Assembly: GCF_008386235.1 (NCBI RefSeq)
Contig: NZ_CP040671.1
Span: 2,482,001 to 2,546,000, forward strand
Direction: 5' to 3'
DNA length: 64,000 bases
Source of the DNA: Thermosynechococcus sp. CL-1
GTDB taxonomy: Bacteria > Cyanobacteriota > Cyanobacteriia > Thermosynechococcales > Thermosynechococcaceae
Positions within the stretch are counted from its first letter, which is position 1, and each line of letters begins with the position of its first letter. Shown here in pieces: positions 34,751-43,248 of the stretch. The translations under genes and the position numbers were made by a program. A model generated the notes under the pieces. It was not told where the DNA came from and made no database searches. It worked only from the letters and a program-made list of their open reading frames with translations.

Positions 34751-36091
34751 TCATATCCACACCCAGCGATCGCGCCCCCCATGTTTCGCCTTATACAAGG
34801 CCTGATCCGCACGAGGAATCGAGTCACTGATCACCTGTTCCCCCGGTCGAAAAAGCGTGCCACCCAAACTAATGGTTGCAGCCAAAAACTGCTGATCTCC
34901 TAGTTCAATTGGTTTGCTTCTCACCACAGCGCAAAGTTTCTCCGCCACCGATTTGGCGTGGTCCTCGTTTAAGGCAAAAAACAAAAGGACGAATTCTTCG
35001 CCGCCCCAGCGCACCAAAATACCGTCTTTGCAAGCCTCTAACACCTGCTTGGCTCTTGCTGCCAATGTGCGCAGGACAACATCCCCTTGATCGTGACCAT
35101 AGGTATCATTGATGCGCTTAAAGTAATCAATGTCGAAAATCATGACCGCTAGGCTCGTCTGTCCGCTTGCCGCTTGGGTTTCGTAGGCTTCTACACGACT
35201 CAACAAAAACCGGCGGTTGTAGGCGCCAGTGAGGGGATCCAACCACGCCAAGGCCAAAAGTGCTTGCTCCCGCTGGCGCATATCGGTGATGTCCGAAAAA
35301 ATCCACACGCGCCCTAGCCTGCCATCCCCTTGGACGGGGTGGGTATCAATGAGCACTGTTTTCTCACCAAGCTGACATTCCCCCTTGGCACTAAAGTTAG
35401 CATTGGTACCCAAATCCGCAAAAATGCGCTCTAGCTCCTCACGGTTATCGCAACGTTGCCGTGCCTGTTTCATGTGCTGCGCCACAAGGGAAATGGGATG
35501 GTTGCCCGGCGGTAGTTGCAGCCAGTCACTGGCATAGGCGTTCACCATTGCCGTAGTGCCATCCCCTTTGATGAGTACCAAGCCTAGGGGAACAGTGTTA
35601 AAAATATCTTGAAATTGTACTTCAAAAAGAAAATTTTGCTGATTCCGGTAGTGATCCGCCAATAGTTGCCGATAGAGGGCGGCGATGTATTCCTTTTGTT
35701 GGGTCACTCGCCCCAAAAGGTTGGCCTGCGGATTAATCAATAACAATCCTTGACGCCATTGTGCGGGCTCACCACAGGGCAGGTAGACCAGTTGTTCAAT
35801 GCGGTCTAGATAGCACAAAAAAATTGAGGGCAGTTTTTTCTGTAATAAAGGCGTCAAATCCACAGCAGCAGCCGGCAGGACGTCTCGCCACGGACACCGC
35901 AGCTCGATTGGCGGAAAGGGGGTTGCGCTGCTTGTGGTGATGATTTGGGCGCGATCGCCCGCCTCATTCACTGTTAGGGCAAGCACCAGATCCACCTGAA
36001 ACCAACTGGCAATTAAGTGGCAAAAAGCAGTAATGCCATCGGGGGTGGGCAAAAGCTGGTGGGAGGAGTGTTGCTGCAACTTTTTAAGCAT
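34751..36091 (-). CDS. Diguanylate cyclase with PAS domain, partner of RsbQ-type hydrolase
   Basis: 446 residues. An N-terminal GAF-like region (about 1-140) is followed by a PAS domain (about 155-270, FQDIFNTVPLGLVLIKGDGT and VNAYASDWL) and a C-terminal GGDEF domain. In the latter, DPLTGAYNRRFL, IFDIDYFKRINDTYGHDQGD and RWGGEEF keep the residues for c-di-GMP synthesis. The EFHxR inhibitory I-site is not obvious. It begins 3 nt after the RsbQ-like hydrolase gene, and a PAS domain is what RsbQ contacts in Bacillus. I infer that the hydrolase gates this cyclase. Confidence 0.88.
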   Translation of the reverse strand: MLKKLQQHSSHQLLPTPDGITAFCHLIASWFQVDLVLALTVNEAGDRAQIITTSSATPFPPIELRCPWRDVLPAAAVDLTPLLQKKLPSIFLCYLDRIEQLVYLPCGEPAQWRQGLLLINPQANLLGRVTQQKEYIAALYRQLLADHYRNQQNFLFEVQFQDIFNTVPLGLVLIKGDGTTAMVNAYASDWLQLPPGNHPISLVAQHMKQARQRCDNREELERIFADLGTNANFSAKGECQLGEKTVLIDTHPVQGDGRLGRVWIFSDITDMRQREQALLALAWLDPLTGAYNRRFLLSRVEAYETQAASGQTSLAVMIFDIDYFKRINDTYGHDQGDVVLRTLAARAKQVLEACKDGILVRWGGEEFVLLFFALNEDHAKSVAEKLCAVVRSKPIELGDQQFLAATISLGGTLFRPGEQVISDSIPRADQALYKAKHGGRDRWVWI

Positions 36092-36094
36092 GCC

Positions 36095-36919
36095 CTAGTT
36101 GGCGTATATGACATATTTTCTGAGGAGTGGACCAACAACCTCAGGATGGGTCATGTGGGGCAGATGACCTTGGGCGTCAATCCAGTCAAGGGTACTTTGG
36201 GGTAGGGCTGCCTGCAGCCACAGGGCCACCCCTTGGGGCACAACAAAGTCGTCGCGGTTAAAAATCAGATGAACCGGTTGCTTGACCTTGCTGATAAAGG
36301 AGCGGGTATCTGCTTCAAAGATCATTTGTAGGGTACGCAGGGCAATATCGGGCTGCAAGCGAAAGAGGGTTTGCGAAAAATTAGCCAAGCGGTGCTCGTC
36401 GGTCACACCAAACATCAGGGGAGCAAATCCCGCTGCCCAAGCTTGGTAGTTGGTGACCATTGCCTCATAAATCGACTGTAGGTCTTCCGGCAGGAGGGTG
36501 CCGGGATAATTCTCCTCTTTCAGGTAATAAGGGGAGGGGCCAATCCAGATGTGTCGCCGAAACAAGTCAGGTCTGGCGATCGCGGCAATTGCGCCAATCA
36601 TGCAACTGACGGAATGACCAACATATATGCAGGATTGGACACCAAGGCTATCTAGTAATTCAATGAGATCGTCAGCATAACCATACAAATGACTGTGTCT
36701 TTGCAGGTCGTAGCGGCGCAACGTGTCTTCATCGGAGCCACAGCCTGCAAGATCATAGCGAATATAGGTGAAGTCCTCAGGCAAGAAAGGCATTAGGTAA
36801 TCCCAAGCGCTTTTATCGGTACCAAAACCGTGTCCTAGAACAACAGGAACTGTCCCCCACTGGTCAATTTGGACGTATGGCTTGAGAGACTCGGAAACAC
36901 AAGCAACTTGGTGTGTCAT
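36095..36919 (-). CDS. RsbQ/KAI2-type alpha/beta hydrolase
   Basis: 274 residues, soluble. Nucleophile elbow GHSVS (S103), acid D224 in NRDDFVVP and H252 in GHLPHMTHP complete a catalytic triad. GHGFGTDKSAWDYL and the RYDLAGCGSDE region place it in the RsbQ/D14/KAI2 branch. These proteins bind a small hydrophobic ligand and signal to a partner. In Bacillus subtilis RsbQ activates the PAS-phosphatase RsbP; in plants the relatives are strigolactone and karrikin receptors. The partner here is probably the PAS-GGDEF protein encoded 3 nt downstream. Confidence 0.85.
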   Translation of the reverse strand: MTHQVACVSESLKPYVQIDQWGTVPVVLGHGFGTDKSAWDYLMPFLPEDFTYIRYDLAGCGSDEDTLRRYDLQRHSHLYGYADDLIELLDSLGVQSCIYVGHSVSCMIGAIAAIARPDLFRRHIWIGPSPYYLKEENYPGTLLPEDLQSIYEAMVTNYQAWAAGFAPLMFGVTDEHRLANFSQTLFRLQPDIALRTLQMIFEADTRSFISKVKQPVHLIFNRDDFVVPQGVALWLQAALPQSTLDWIDAQGHLPHMTHPEVVGPLLRKYVIYAN

Positions 36920-37095
36920 TGGTATAGAAGTTTCGCACTAATAAGCCAATTAGTTAAAATTTTTTAATTTTTAGGGGATGAATTCAGTTAGAAACCTTAA
37001 GGGCAATGCTACAAAAAGCATAGCATCTACGAGGAATCGTCCTAGGTGATCTAGCAACCCCCTTTTTCCTTGAGAAAGCAATCTTTAACAATTCC

Positions 37096-37731
37096 CTATT
37101 GACTAGAAAACTGTTGCCGCAGCCGTCGCAGCGCAGCCCCTGTGCCTTGGGTTGCCGCCTCTTCGAGGACAGCACTCATCAACGCTACTAAGTTAATGTC
37201 TGGAAAATAGCGGCTTTTGGATCGAGGGACATAGGTCTGGCCATCGAGAGCATAAATGCTCAAGCCCGTTGACGTAAAGAGCCACACTTCAGGAACGCGA
37301 TAAAGAAGGTAGTCCTCAGCCACTGTATAGGTGGTGACATCAATCTCAATCACCAAATCGGGTGGCGGATCGGTTTGCCAATCAATACGGTCTTTGCCGA
37401 CGGCTGCCGTCCAATTGTCAATATAGAAGCAATAGTCAGGCTCAATGCCATCCATCTCAGGAATCTCCATGGTGATCGGCGTAAAGGCTTCGTAATTGCG
37501 CTCCTCACTATCCAGCAAAATTTTGACAACATCGGCAACGATATTCGCTTCGCGGCCATGACGGGGTAAGGGACTCATGAGCAAAATTTCCCCCCGACGA
37601 AACTTGATGCGGGGAATCGAACCATCGCCACGGCTGTTGCGGAGGCAACAGTAATCTTGCCACGTACCCGGCATGCGTAGGACACTGCCGGGGGGAAGAA
37701 TAATTTTGGCTGGAGAAACAACCGCATACAT
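37096..37731 (-). CDS. Uma2/DUF820 family putative endonuclease
   Basis: 211 residues of the Uma2 family, abundant in cyanobacteria. The PD-(D/E)XK-like core is seen as GIEPDYCFYI, PPDLVIEIDVTTYTV and VPEVWLFTSTGLSIYALDG. The family fold matches restriction endonucleases, but no biological role is proven for most members. Cyanobacterial genomes often carry many copies. The ATG at 37731 is preferred over an upstream extension of 11 codons. Confidence 0.85.
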   Translation of the reverse strand: MYAVVSPAKIILPPGSVLRMPGTWQDYCCLRNSRGDGSIPRIKFRRGEILLMSPLPRHGREANIVADVVKILLDSEERNYEAFTPITMEIPEMDGIEPDYCFYIDNWTAAVGKDRIDWQTDPPPDLVIEIDVTTYTVAEDYLLYRVPEVWLFTSTGLSIYALDGQTYVPRSKSRYFPDINLVALMSAVLEEAATQGTGAALRRLRQQFSSQ

Positions 37732-37867
37732 GGCAAGGTATATCCACAACAGGTCTAGTTCCACTGTGCCACAGCATCAAGGTTGACGCGCTTTGCGGTT
37801 GCGGATCGCGCGGACGGTGTTCCCCTTGCACTAGCCTAGAAAAGGCAGAGATTCAGAAGAGACAAAG

Positions 37868-38683
37868 ATGCAAGACGGGCGTGTGATTGCCGATTCAATT
37901 TCGCCAGCAGGGGTGCGCTTGGTGACGCTGCAACTAACGTATCCGCGTTTTATCCATAGTGAACTTCTCACCCATCGCGTGTTTTCCCGTAATTCCGCCA
38001 GTTCGCGGGCAGTACCGGTCACAAAAATGATGGCGCAGGTGGAAGAGGATCCCGTGATTCCCTACCATTGGGGACAAAACCAGCGGGGCATGCAGGCGCG
38101 CCAAGAGAGTGAACACAAGGAGGCAGCAAAGGAAATTTGGTTGAAAACCCGCCTCGCGGTTCTTGAGGGGGCACGCCAACTCCATGAACTAGGCATTCAC
38201 AAGCAGGTGGTGAACCGCATGCTGGAGCCGTGGATGTGGATGCAAACGGTGGTGAGTAGCACGGAGTGGGAAAACTTTTTGCGCCTGCGCAACCACCCCG
38301 ATGCCCAGCCCGAAATGCAAGCCTTGGCTAAGCTGATTCAGCATTTGCTGGAAACCCATGAACCGACACCCGTGGCGGTGGGGGATTGGCACCTTCCCTA
38401 TATCGATCCCAGTGAGCGCGAGCAATATAGCCTTGAGGAGTGTAAGTATATGTCTGTGGCACGTTGTGCGCGGGTGTCCTACTATCTGCGGGATGGCCAA
38501 CGCAGTGACCCCGCCTCTGATCTGGCGCTTTATCAACGCTTGGCGGGGGCAGAACCGAAGCACCTGTCTCCCCTAGAACACGTGGCAGAATGCATGGGCG
38601 ATCGCCAGCCCTATGCCAATTTTGTGGGTTGGCGGCAGTTGCGTTACTTTGAGGAGAGAAAATCAGCACATGCCCCCCAATGA
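37868..38683 (+). CDS. thyX: Flavin-dependent thymidylate synthase
   Basis: A 271-residue ThyX making dTMP from dUMP with FAD and methylene-tetrahydrofolate. The signature RHRxxSxNxxSxR is present as THRVFSRNSASSR (residues about 36-48), with only the first Arg changed. The protein is longer than the common 210-240 residue bacterial ThyX, and the flanking sequence (HWGQNQRGMQA, RWLxWxWx-like EPWMWMQTVVSSTEWENF) belongs to the long subgroup seen in some phages and bacteria. A C-terminal FVGWRQLRYFEE closes the domain. It stands alone with its own upstream gap. Confidence 0.88.
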   Translation: MQDGRVIADSISPAGVRLVTLQLTYPRFIHSELLTHRVFSRNSASSRAVPVTKMMAQVEEDPVIPYHWGQNQRGMQARQESEHKEAAKEIWLKTRLAVLEGARQLHELGIHKQVVNRMLEPWMWMQTVVSSTEWENFLRLRNHPDAQPEMQALAKLIQHLLETHEPTPVAVGDWHLPYIDPSEREQYSLEECKYMSVARCARVSYYLRDGQRSDPASDLALYQRLAGAEPKHLSPLEHVAECMGDRQPYANFVGWRQLRYFEERKSAHAPQ

Positions 38684-38747
38684 TCCACGATACACTGAGT
38701 AGCAGAACACACCATTGTCTGAGTTGACAAGAGCGAGGAGCGCAGCC

Positions 38748-38882
38748 ATGGACGTTGCTATTAACGTGAAACCCATTCTACTGGCTATTACGCCGGTGTT
38801 TATTGTGCTGTGTTTGGTCTTTGGCACCCGCAATGGCTTCTACGACACCGATAACTACCACGGCAACGGTTCTGCTCACTAA
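38748..38882 (+). CDS. 44-residue single-TM protein, candidate NDH-1 small subunit (NdhP-like)
   Basis: A short gene with a good ribosome binding site (GAGGAG, 7 nt before the ATG). The product has a single transmembrane helix (ILLAITPVFIVLCLVF) and a polar C-terminus (RNGFYDTDNYHGNGSAH). Size and single helix fit the small subunits of cyanobacterial NDH-1, PSI or PSII. My best guess is NdhP, the about 4.9-kDa NDH-1L subunit first described in Thermosynechococcus. The calculated mass here, about 4.81 kDa, does not match the published 4.90 kDa, so the name is tentative. It is followed by an MBL gene 32 nt later. Confidence 0.6.
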   Translation: MDVAINVKPILLAITPVFIVLCLVFGTRNGFYDTDNYHGNGSAH

Positions 38883-38914
38883 AGCTAACCAAGGAGGGTG
38901 ACTGTTCGTCATTC

Positions 38915-40537
38915 ATGATCGAGTGCCTCAACTATGGGGTGGGTCACGCAGATGAGGGGGTGTGCATTGGCTTAGGAATTGGCACCTATCGGATTTTGCT
39001 GGACTGTGGTGTGCCGTCCCTTGATGTTTTGCCCCTTGATGAAATTGAACAGCATCCCTTTGACTTGGTCCTCTGTAGCCATGCCCACGCGGATCATGCC
39101 CAGAGTCTGTTGGCACTCCATCGCCGTTTTCCCCATATTCCCATCTATGCCAGTGAGGTCACGACCCAGCTTTTGCCCCTCAATTGGCCGGATGAAACGG
39201 TTCCCCCTTTCTGTCGTGCTTTGCCTTGGCGATCGCCCGTTGAGTTTGGGGATGGCCTGACCGCCGAACTCTTTCCTGCAGGGCATTTACCGGGGGCTGC
39301 TGTTTTTGCCCTCACATACCAAGACCCAAACCCAGAGCAACCGCCCCTGAGCGTGGTCTATACTGGGGATTTTTTCCTCTCCCATACTCGCTTTACGGAA
39401 GGACTACCCCTTGCGGATCTGCGAGGATTGCAGCCGGATGTGCTGATCATTGAGGCCAGCTTGGGCACCGCGCGTCATCCCCACCGCCGTCAACAGGAAA
39501 ACCAACTGGCAGAACGCATCCGCACGGCGGTTGATCAAGGCTACAATATCCTACTGCCGCTGCCGCCCCTCGGTACCGCTCAAGAAATTCTCATCCTACT
39601 GCGCAGTCATCATCTTTTTACGGGACAGCCGATTCAAATTTGGGTCACGCCAGCGATCGCTCGCGGCTGTGATGCCTACCTCACGGTGTTGCCCCATTTA
39701 CCCACGGCCATTCAAAATTTTGCCCAACACCAGTCCCTCTTTTGGGATCAGCGGGTCAAACCCCAAGTGCAGCCCTTAAGCGATTTGGCGCAAATTCGAG
39801 GCGACGCCCCCACCATTGTCCTTGTGGACGAGGATCAAGACCTGCGTCCCTACGTGGCTCAGGGGAAACGGCCTTGGCTCGTGCTCTACCCGCGTCTGCG
39901 CTATGGTCAGCCCTTTCGGGGCGGTGATCCTACCTTAGCCAGCTTGCCCAATGTGGAGGTGGATACGTTTTTACTTTCCCTCCATGCCGATGGCCCTGCA
40001 ACGACGCAACTGATTCACAATATTCGCCCGCAGCATGTGGTGCTTATCCACGGCGACCCCAACTACCTTGCTGATTTAGCCAGCTTGAATGAATTGAGCA
40101 ACCGCTACCATCTGCACACCCCCACCAGTGGTTCAACGATTCAATTTCCCATTGGTCAATTGACACTTTCGACGCCGAGTTCGTTGGTGCAACTGGCCTA
40201 TGAGGGGGAGGTGAGTGAGTGGAACGATGAAGCAATGATTCGCCTACCCGCTTCTATTACCACGGATCCGCGCTGGCGACGGTTGGCGGATACGGGCTTT
40301 GTCCTTGCCTCATGGCAGGGGGAGCAGTTGCTGATTCGCGGTATGACCCCCAAGGAAGTGCTGGGTGGGACATCGGCTTCGATCGCCCCCGATCAGGAGA
40401 GCTGTTTTAATTGCCAGTTTTATCGCGGTCAGCGCTGCTGGAATGAGGCTTCTGCACTGTACAACTTCAAAGTGGCACCGGAGGGCTACTGTCCAGCCTT
40501 TGAGCGGGCAGAAACACAGCCGGAACCCGAAAGCTAG
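38915..40537 (+). CDS. MBL-fold (beta-CASP-like) hydrolase with C-terminal Cys cluster
   Basis: 540 residues. The zinc-binding motif SHAHADH (55-61) and later metal ligands (AGHLPGAAVF, VVYTGDFF, VVLIHGD) show a metallo-beta-lactamase fold with an inserted beta-CASP-like domain. That layout is typical of RNA or DNA nucleases such as RNase J and CPSF. The C-terminal 120 residues form a second domain ending in CFNCQFYRGQRC and EGYCPAF, four Cys that could hold zinc or an Fe-S cluster. The strong AAGGAGG at 38891-38897 lies 17 nt before the ATG, unusually far; no better start is in frame. Confidence 0.75.
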   Translation: MIECLNYGVGHADEGVCIGLGIGTYRILLDCGVPSLDVLPLDEIEQHPFDLVLCSHAHADHAQSLLALHRRFPHIPIYASEVTTQLLPLNWPDETVPPFCRALPWRSPVEFGDGLTAELFPAGHLPGAAVFALTYQDPNPEQPPLSVVYTGDFFLSHTRFTEGLPLADLRGLQPDVLIIEASLGTARHPHRRQQENQLAERIRTAVDQGYNILLPLPPLGTAQEILILLRSHHLFTGQPIQIWVTPAIARGCDAYLTVLPHLPTAIQNFAQHQSLFWDQRVKPQVQPLSDLAQIRGDAPTIVLVDEDQDLRPYVAQGKRPWLVLYPRLRYGQPFRGGDPTLASLPNVEVDTFLLSLHADGPATTQLIHNIRPQHVVLIHGDPNYLADLASLNELSNRYHLHTPTSGSTIQFPIGQLTLSTPSSLVQLAYEGEVSEWNDEAMIRLPASITTDPRWRRLADTGFVLASWQGEQLLIRGMTPKEVLGGTSASIAPDQESCFNCQFYRGQRCWNEASALYNFKVAPEGYCPAFERAETQPEPES

Positions 40538-41952
40538 GCCCCTTGGAGCTGCCGCCGCAGGGTCACCGTCGGACTCTCAGCGCCTGTTTTGGGGTCAATA
40601 GCGATCGCCATCAGGGCAATGGAACGCACACTTGCGGGCACGTCAATGTGAAGCACGGTTTGCCAGTAATCCCCATAGCGATAAAAATCAAACTCCACGA
40701 GCCAGCGGGGGCCAGCAATTAACTCTCCTGTTTCGCCATTGGTGATCCACACCTTGACAGAGCAGCCCCGTTGTGTTGCTGGCAAATTCACCTTGAGGTG
40801 CAGCGGCGATACCAGTGGCTCTGGTGACAGCAGGAGCTGGGGGGGGGTCAATAGATAGGCGCTCTTAGGATTCCTAGATACTGGGGGAGTAGCTTCAACA
40901 GGAGGTGCCAACTCGGCTAACTGTTGCAATCGCAACCAAAATCGCTCTTGGCGATCAATGGGCAAATCCCGAGGCGGCGGTACGGTAACGGCAGATAGGG
41001 GCTGGCAAAAGCTAGGCAAATCCACGACAACAGGGGCTTTTACAGGCTTCAGTTGGGGCGGTAGGGAAAAGCCGCTCACTGGCACAGGTTCGAGAGTCCT
41101 ATCCCCTAAGATGGGCAACTGCGGGCCAGCGGGTGTTTCGCTCTTAGGTGGGGCGGGTTGGGGGGGCGCAGAGACGGCAGGAATCTCCGGTGCCGGTAAC
41201 ACCGTGACCATAAAGGCTTGCACTTGGCGAAGATCGCTGTGCTCTAGGGGTTGGTTGGGCAGAAGGCGGGCTTCCCCCACCATGACTGGATAATCGGCCA
41301 AGGGGGTGAGTGTACAATGAAACCCCCATTTTCCCTCGCGGGCGATCGCGGGCACTGAGTGCTCCTGCACGACATCGCGAGTAACGGGATTGCGCAAACG
41401 AATCACCACTGTACCGGGAACGGCAACTGTGCCCTCTAAAACCAGCGTTTCATCAGCAAAGATCGTATAGGCACTTTGGGGCAGCTCAATGAGCGTCGTG
41501 GGCAGCTCAGCAGGGGAGGGTGCTTGCGGCTTAGGGGGGTCGGCAGCTTTCACTGGCTGCTCTGGAACCGCAGGCAAGGTTTCTGGTGCCGGCAAATCCC
41601 ACTCTTCGCTTTGGGCAAGGACATCAAGGGCGATCGCAAACACCTCTGCATCCAGCACCCCCTCTTGGGCCACACGGCATTGAAATTCCCAACGCCCCGC
41701 CTGCAAATACGTAAAGGGCAGAATACCCATGAGTCCTGTGGAGCTGCTGCGGTGGGTGCGGCGTTGGTAGCGCTGCTTGGGCACCCCCTGATCATCGTAA
41801 AGATGGGTAATTTGCACTTCCACCGAGGTTTCGGCAACCGGACAGCGCGCCATCAAGCGGTAACTGCCCTCCAAAACTTCCGCCGAGGGTGGTTCTAGGG
41901 GCAACCAAGCGCGATCGCCCTCCTTTTGCAGTAAAAACTCCCATCCGCCCAT
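40534..41952 (-). CDS. Large conserved protein of unknown function, Pro-rich, beta-sandwich repeats
   Basis: 472 residues that I cannot assign. There is no signal peptide or helix. Three beta-rich segments (about 20-120, 150-245 and 375-470) look like repeated immunoglobulin-like sandwiches, each with a strand such as VPGTVVIRLRNPVTRDV or CSVKVWITNGETGELI. They are separated by Pro-rich linkers (about 120-150 and 250-370). A cytoplasmic scaffold or adaptor is one guess. It converges with the MBL gene, overlapping it by 4 nt, and the next gene upstream (42026-43201) is a receiver-phosphatase. Confidence 0.6.
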   Translation of the reverse strand: MGGWEFLLQKEGDRAWLPLEPPSAEVLEGSYRLMARCPVAETSVEVQITHLYDDQGVPKQRYQRRTHRSSSTGLMGILPFTYLQAGRWEFQCRVAQEGVLDAEVFAIALDVLAQSEEWDLPAPETLPAVPEQPVKAADPPKPQAPSPAELPTTLIELPQSAYTIFADETLVLEGTVAVPGTVVIRLRNPVTRDVVQEHSVPAIAREGKWGFHCTLTPLADYPVMVGEARLLPNQPLEHSDLRQVQAFMVTVLPAPEIPAVSAPPQPAPPKSETPAGPQLPILGDRTLEPVPVSGFSLPPQLKPVKAPVVVDLPSFCQPLSAVTVPPPRDLPIDRQERFWLRLQQLAELAPPVEATPPVSRNPKSAYLLTPPQLLLSPEPLVSPLHLKVNLPATQRGCSVKVWITNGETGELIAGPRWLVEFDFYRYGDYWQTVLHIDVPASVRSIALMAIAIDPKTGAESPTVTLRRQLQGA

Positions 41953-42025
41953 AGCGCATTTTCACTCTCCCACTGCTTAGGATATTGCACAGAAAAGGCC
42001 ACATTATGCAATCTCAGATGCAAAG

Positions 42026-43201
42026 TTAAGCCGATGGAAAGGCCACTTGCACCAATGAAACATCATCACTGCCAAAGGCATCGGGTGCTGCATGGCTCTG
42101 CCCTTGGGCAATCAACTGGGGCAGCGCCGGCACAGGGTCTTGGGTGTGGGCAACCATGAGCAACTTCCTAAAGGCTTCGAGACCCCAAACCCGATTGTCG
42201 GTTGTTTCAAACTCATAGATGCCATCACTAAAGAGGTAGAGAACTGCCGAAGGGGGGACTTCAATCGTGGCTTGACTAAAGGCCATGTCGGCAAACATGC
42301 CAATGGGAATGCCCGGTGTCTTGAGGAGAGTCGCTCGCCAGCCATCAGCCTCAGGGGTGAGGAGCAGTGCCGGCGGGTGTCCACCACTGGCATAGGTCAA
42401 CTGCCGTGTTTGGCGATCGTACACGCCGTACCAAATCGTGAAATACTTCTCGTGCTGATCCGTCATTTGAAAGCCATTGTTGAGGGCTTCGAGGACTTGG
42501 GCAGGGTGCAGATAGTCAAATGTGCCGCTCGTTTGCTCTCGCGTGGTGCTGCGCAGGAGGTTCAAGACGGAGACAGATGGCAGAGCAGCCCCCAAACCAT
42601 GGCCTGACACATCGAGAATGTAAAGCACTAAATAGCGATCGCCAATCCAGAAAAAGTCAAAGCAATCGCCGCCCAACTGACTTGACGGCAAGAAGTAGTA
42701 GTTGATTTTGCAGGGGGCTTCTTGGGGAGCTGGCAGGAGCGATCGCACATAATCCGCAGCCTCGTGCAGTTCCGCTTCAAGAAGTTGTTTCTGCTTGAGC
42801 AGATCTTGGTTAAGTTGATAAAGGCGCAGACCCGCCTGAATCCGTGCCCGCAGTTCATTGGGGTCAATGGGCTTGGATAAGAATTCATCCGCACCAGCAT
42901 CCAAGCCCTGAATGCGATCCTCCAGTTCCCCCTTGGCGGTCAGCAGGACAAAAAAACTGCGGGAGAGTTCCTGATCCTGCTTGATTTGACGGCACACCTC
43001 TAGGCCATCCAGTTCGGGCATCATCCAGTCGCAGATGATCAAGGCGGGTTTCTCAGCGGTGGCGATCGCGATTCCCTCACGGCCATGGCTAGCAACCGAG
43101 ACTTGGTAGCCCAGATCCTTTAGGGTTTTGCGCAGCAGCAGTCGGCTGGTAGGGTCATCATCAATGACGAGAATTCGATAGGGCTGGCGATCGCCGCTCA
43201 T
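42026..43201 (-). CDS. Response regulator with PP2C (RsbU/SpoIIE-type) phosphatase
   Basis: 391 residues. The receiver domain (RILVIDDDPTSRLLLRKTL, phosphoacceptor Asp in LIICDWMMPELDG, Lys in FLSKPIDPNELRARI) is followed by a coiled-coil linker and a PP2C-type Ser/Thr phosphatase domain. Metal-binding motifs include QLGGDCFDFF, LDVSGHGLGAALPS and LYLFSDGIYE. Such proteins dephosphorylate anti-sigma-factor antagonists (STAS) and start partner switching. A longer start at TTG 43216 is possible. No STAS or anti-sigma gene is adjacent. Confidence 0.88.
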   Translation of the reverse strand: MSGDRQPYRILVIDDDPTSRLLLRKTLKDLGYQVSVASHGREGIAIATAEKPALIICDWMMPELDGLEVCRQIKQDQELSRSFFVLLTAKGELEDRIQGLDAGADEFLSKPIDPNELRARIQAGLRLYQLNQDLLKQKQLLEAELHEAADYVRSLLPAPQEAPCKINYYFLPSSQLGGDCFDFFWIGDRYLVLYILDVSGHGLGAALPSVSVLNLLRSTTREQTSGTFDYLHPAQVLEALNNGFQMTDQHEKYFTIWYGVYDRQTRQLTYASGGHPPALLLTPEADGWRATLLKTPGIPIGMFADMAFSQATIEVPPSAVLYLFSDGIYEFETTDNRVWGLEAFRKLLMVAHTQDPVPALPQLIAQGQSHAAPDAFGSDDVSLVQVAFPSA

Positions 43202-43248
43202 AGCTTCAGCCTGCAAAATCTCCCCCTAGTGTATCCCAAGGCTCCTAG

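Noticed and set aside
36984-37175. 63-residue minus frame downstream of the Uma2 gene
   Set aside because: Overlaps the real 3' end of the Uma2 gene in another frame, with no start signal.
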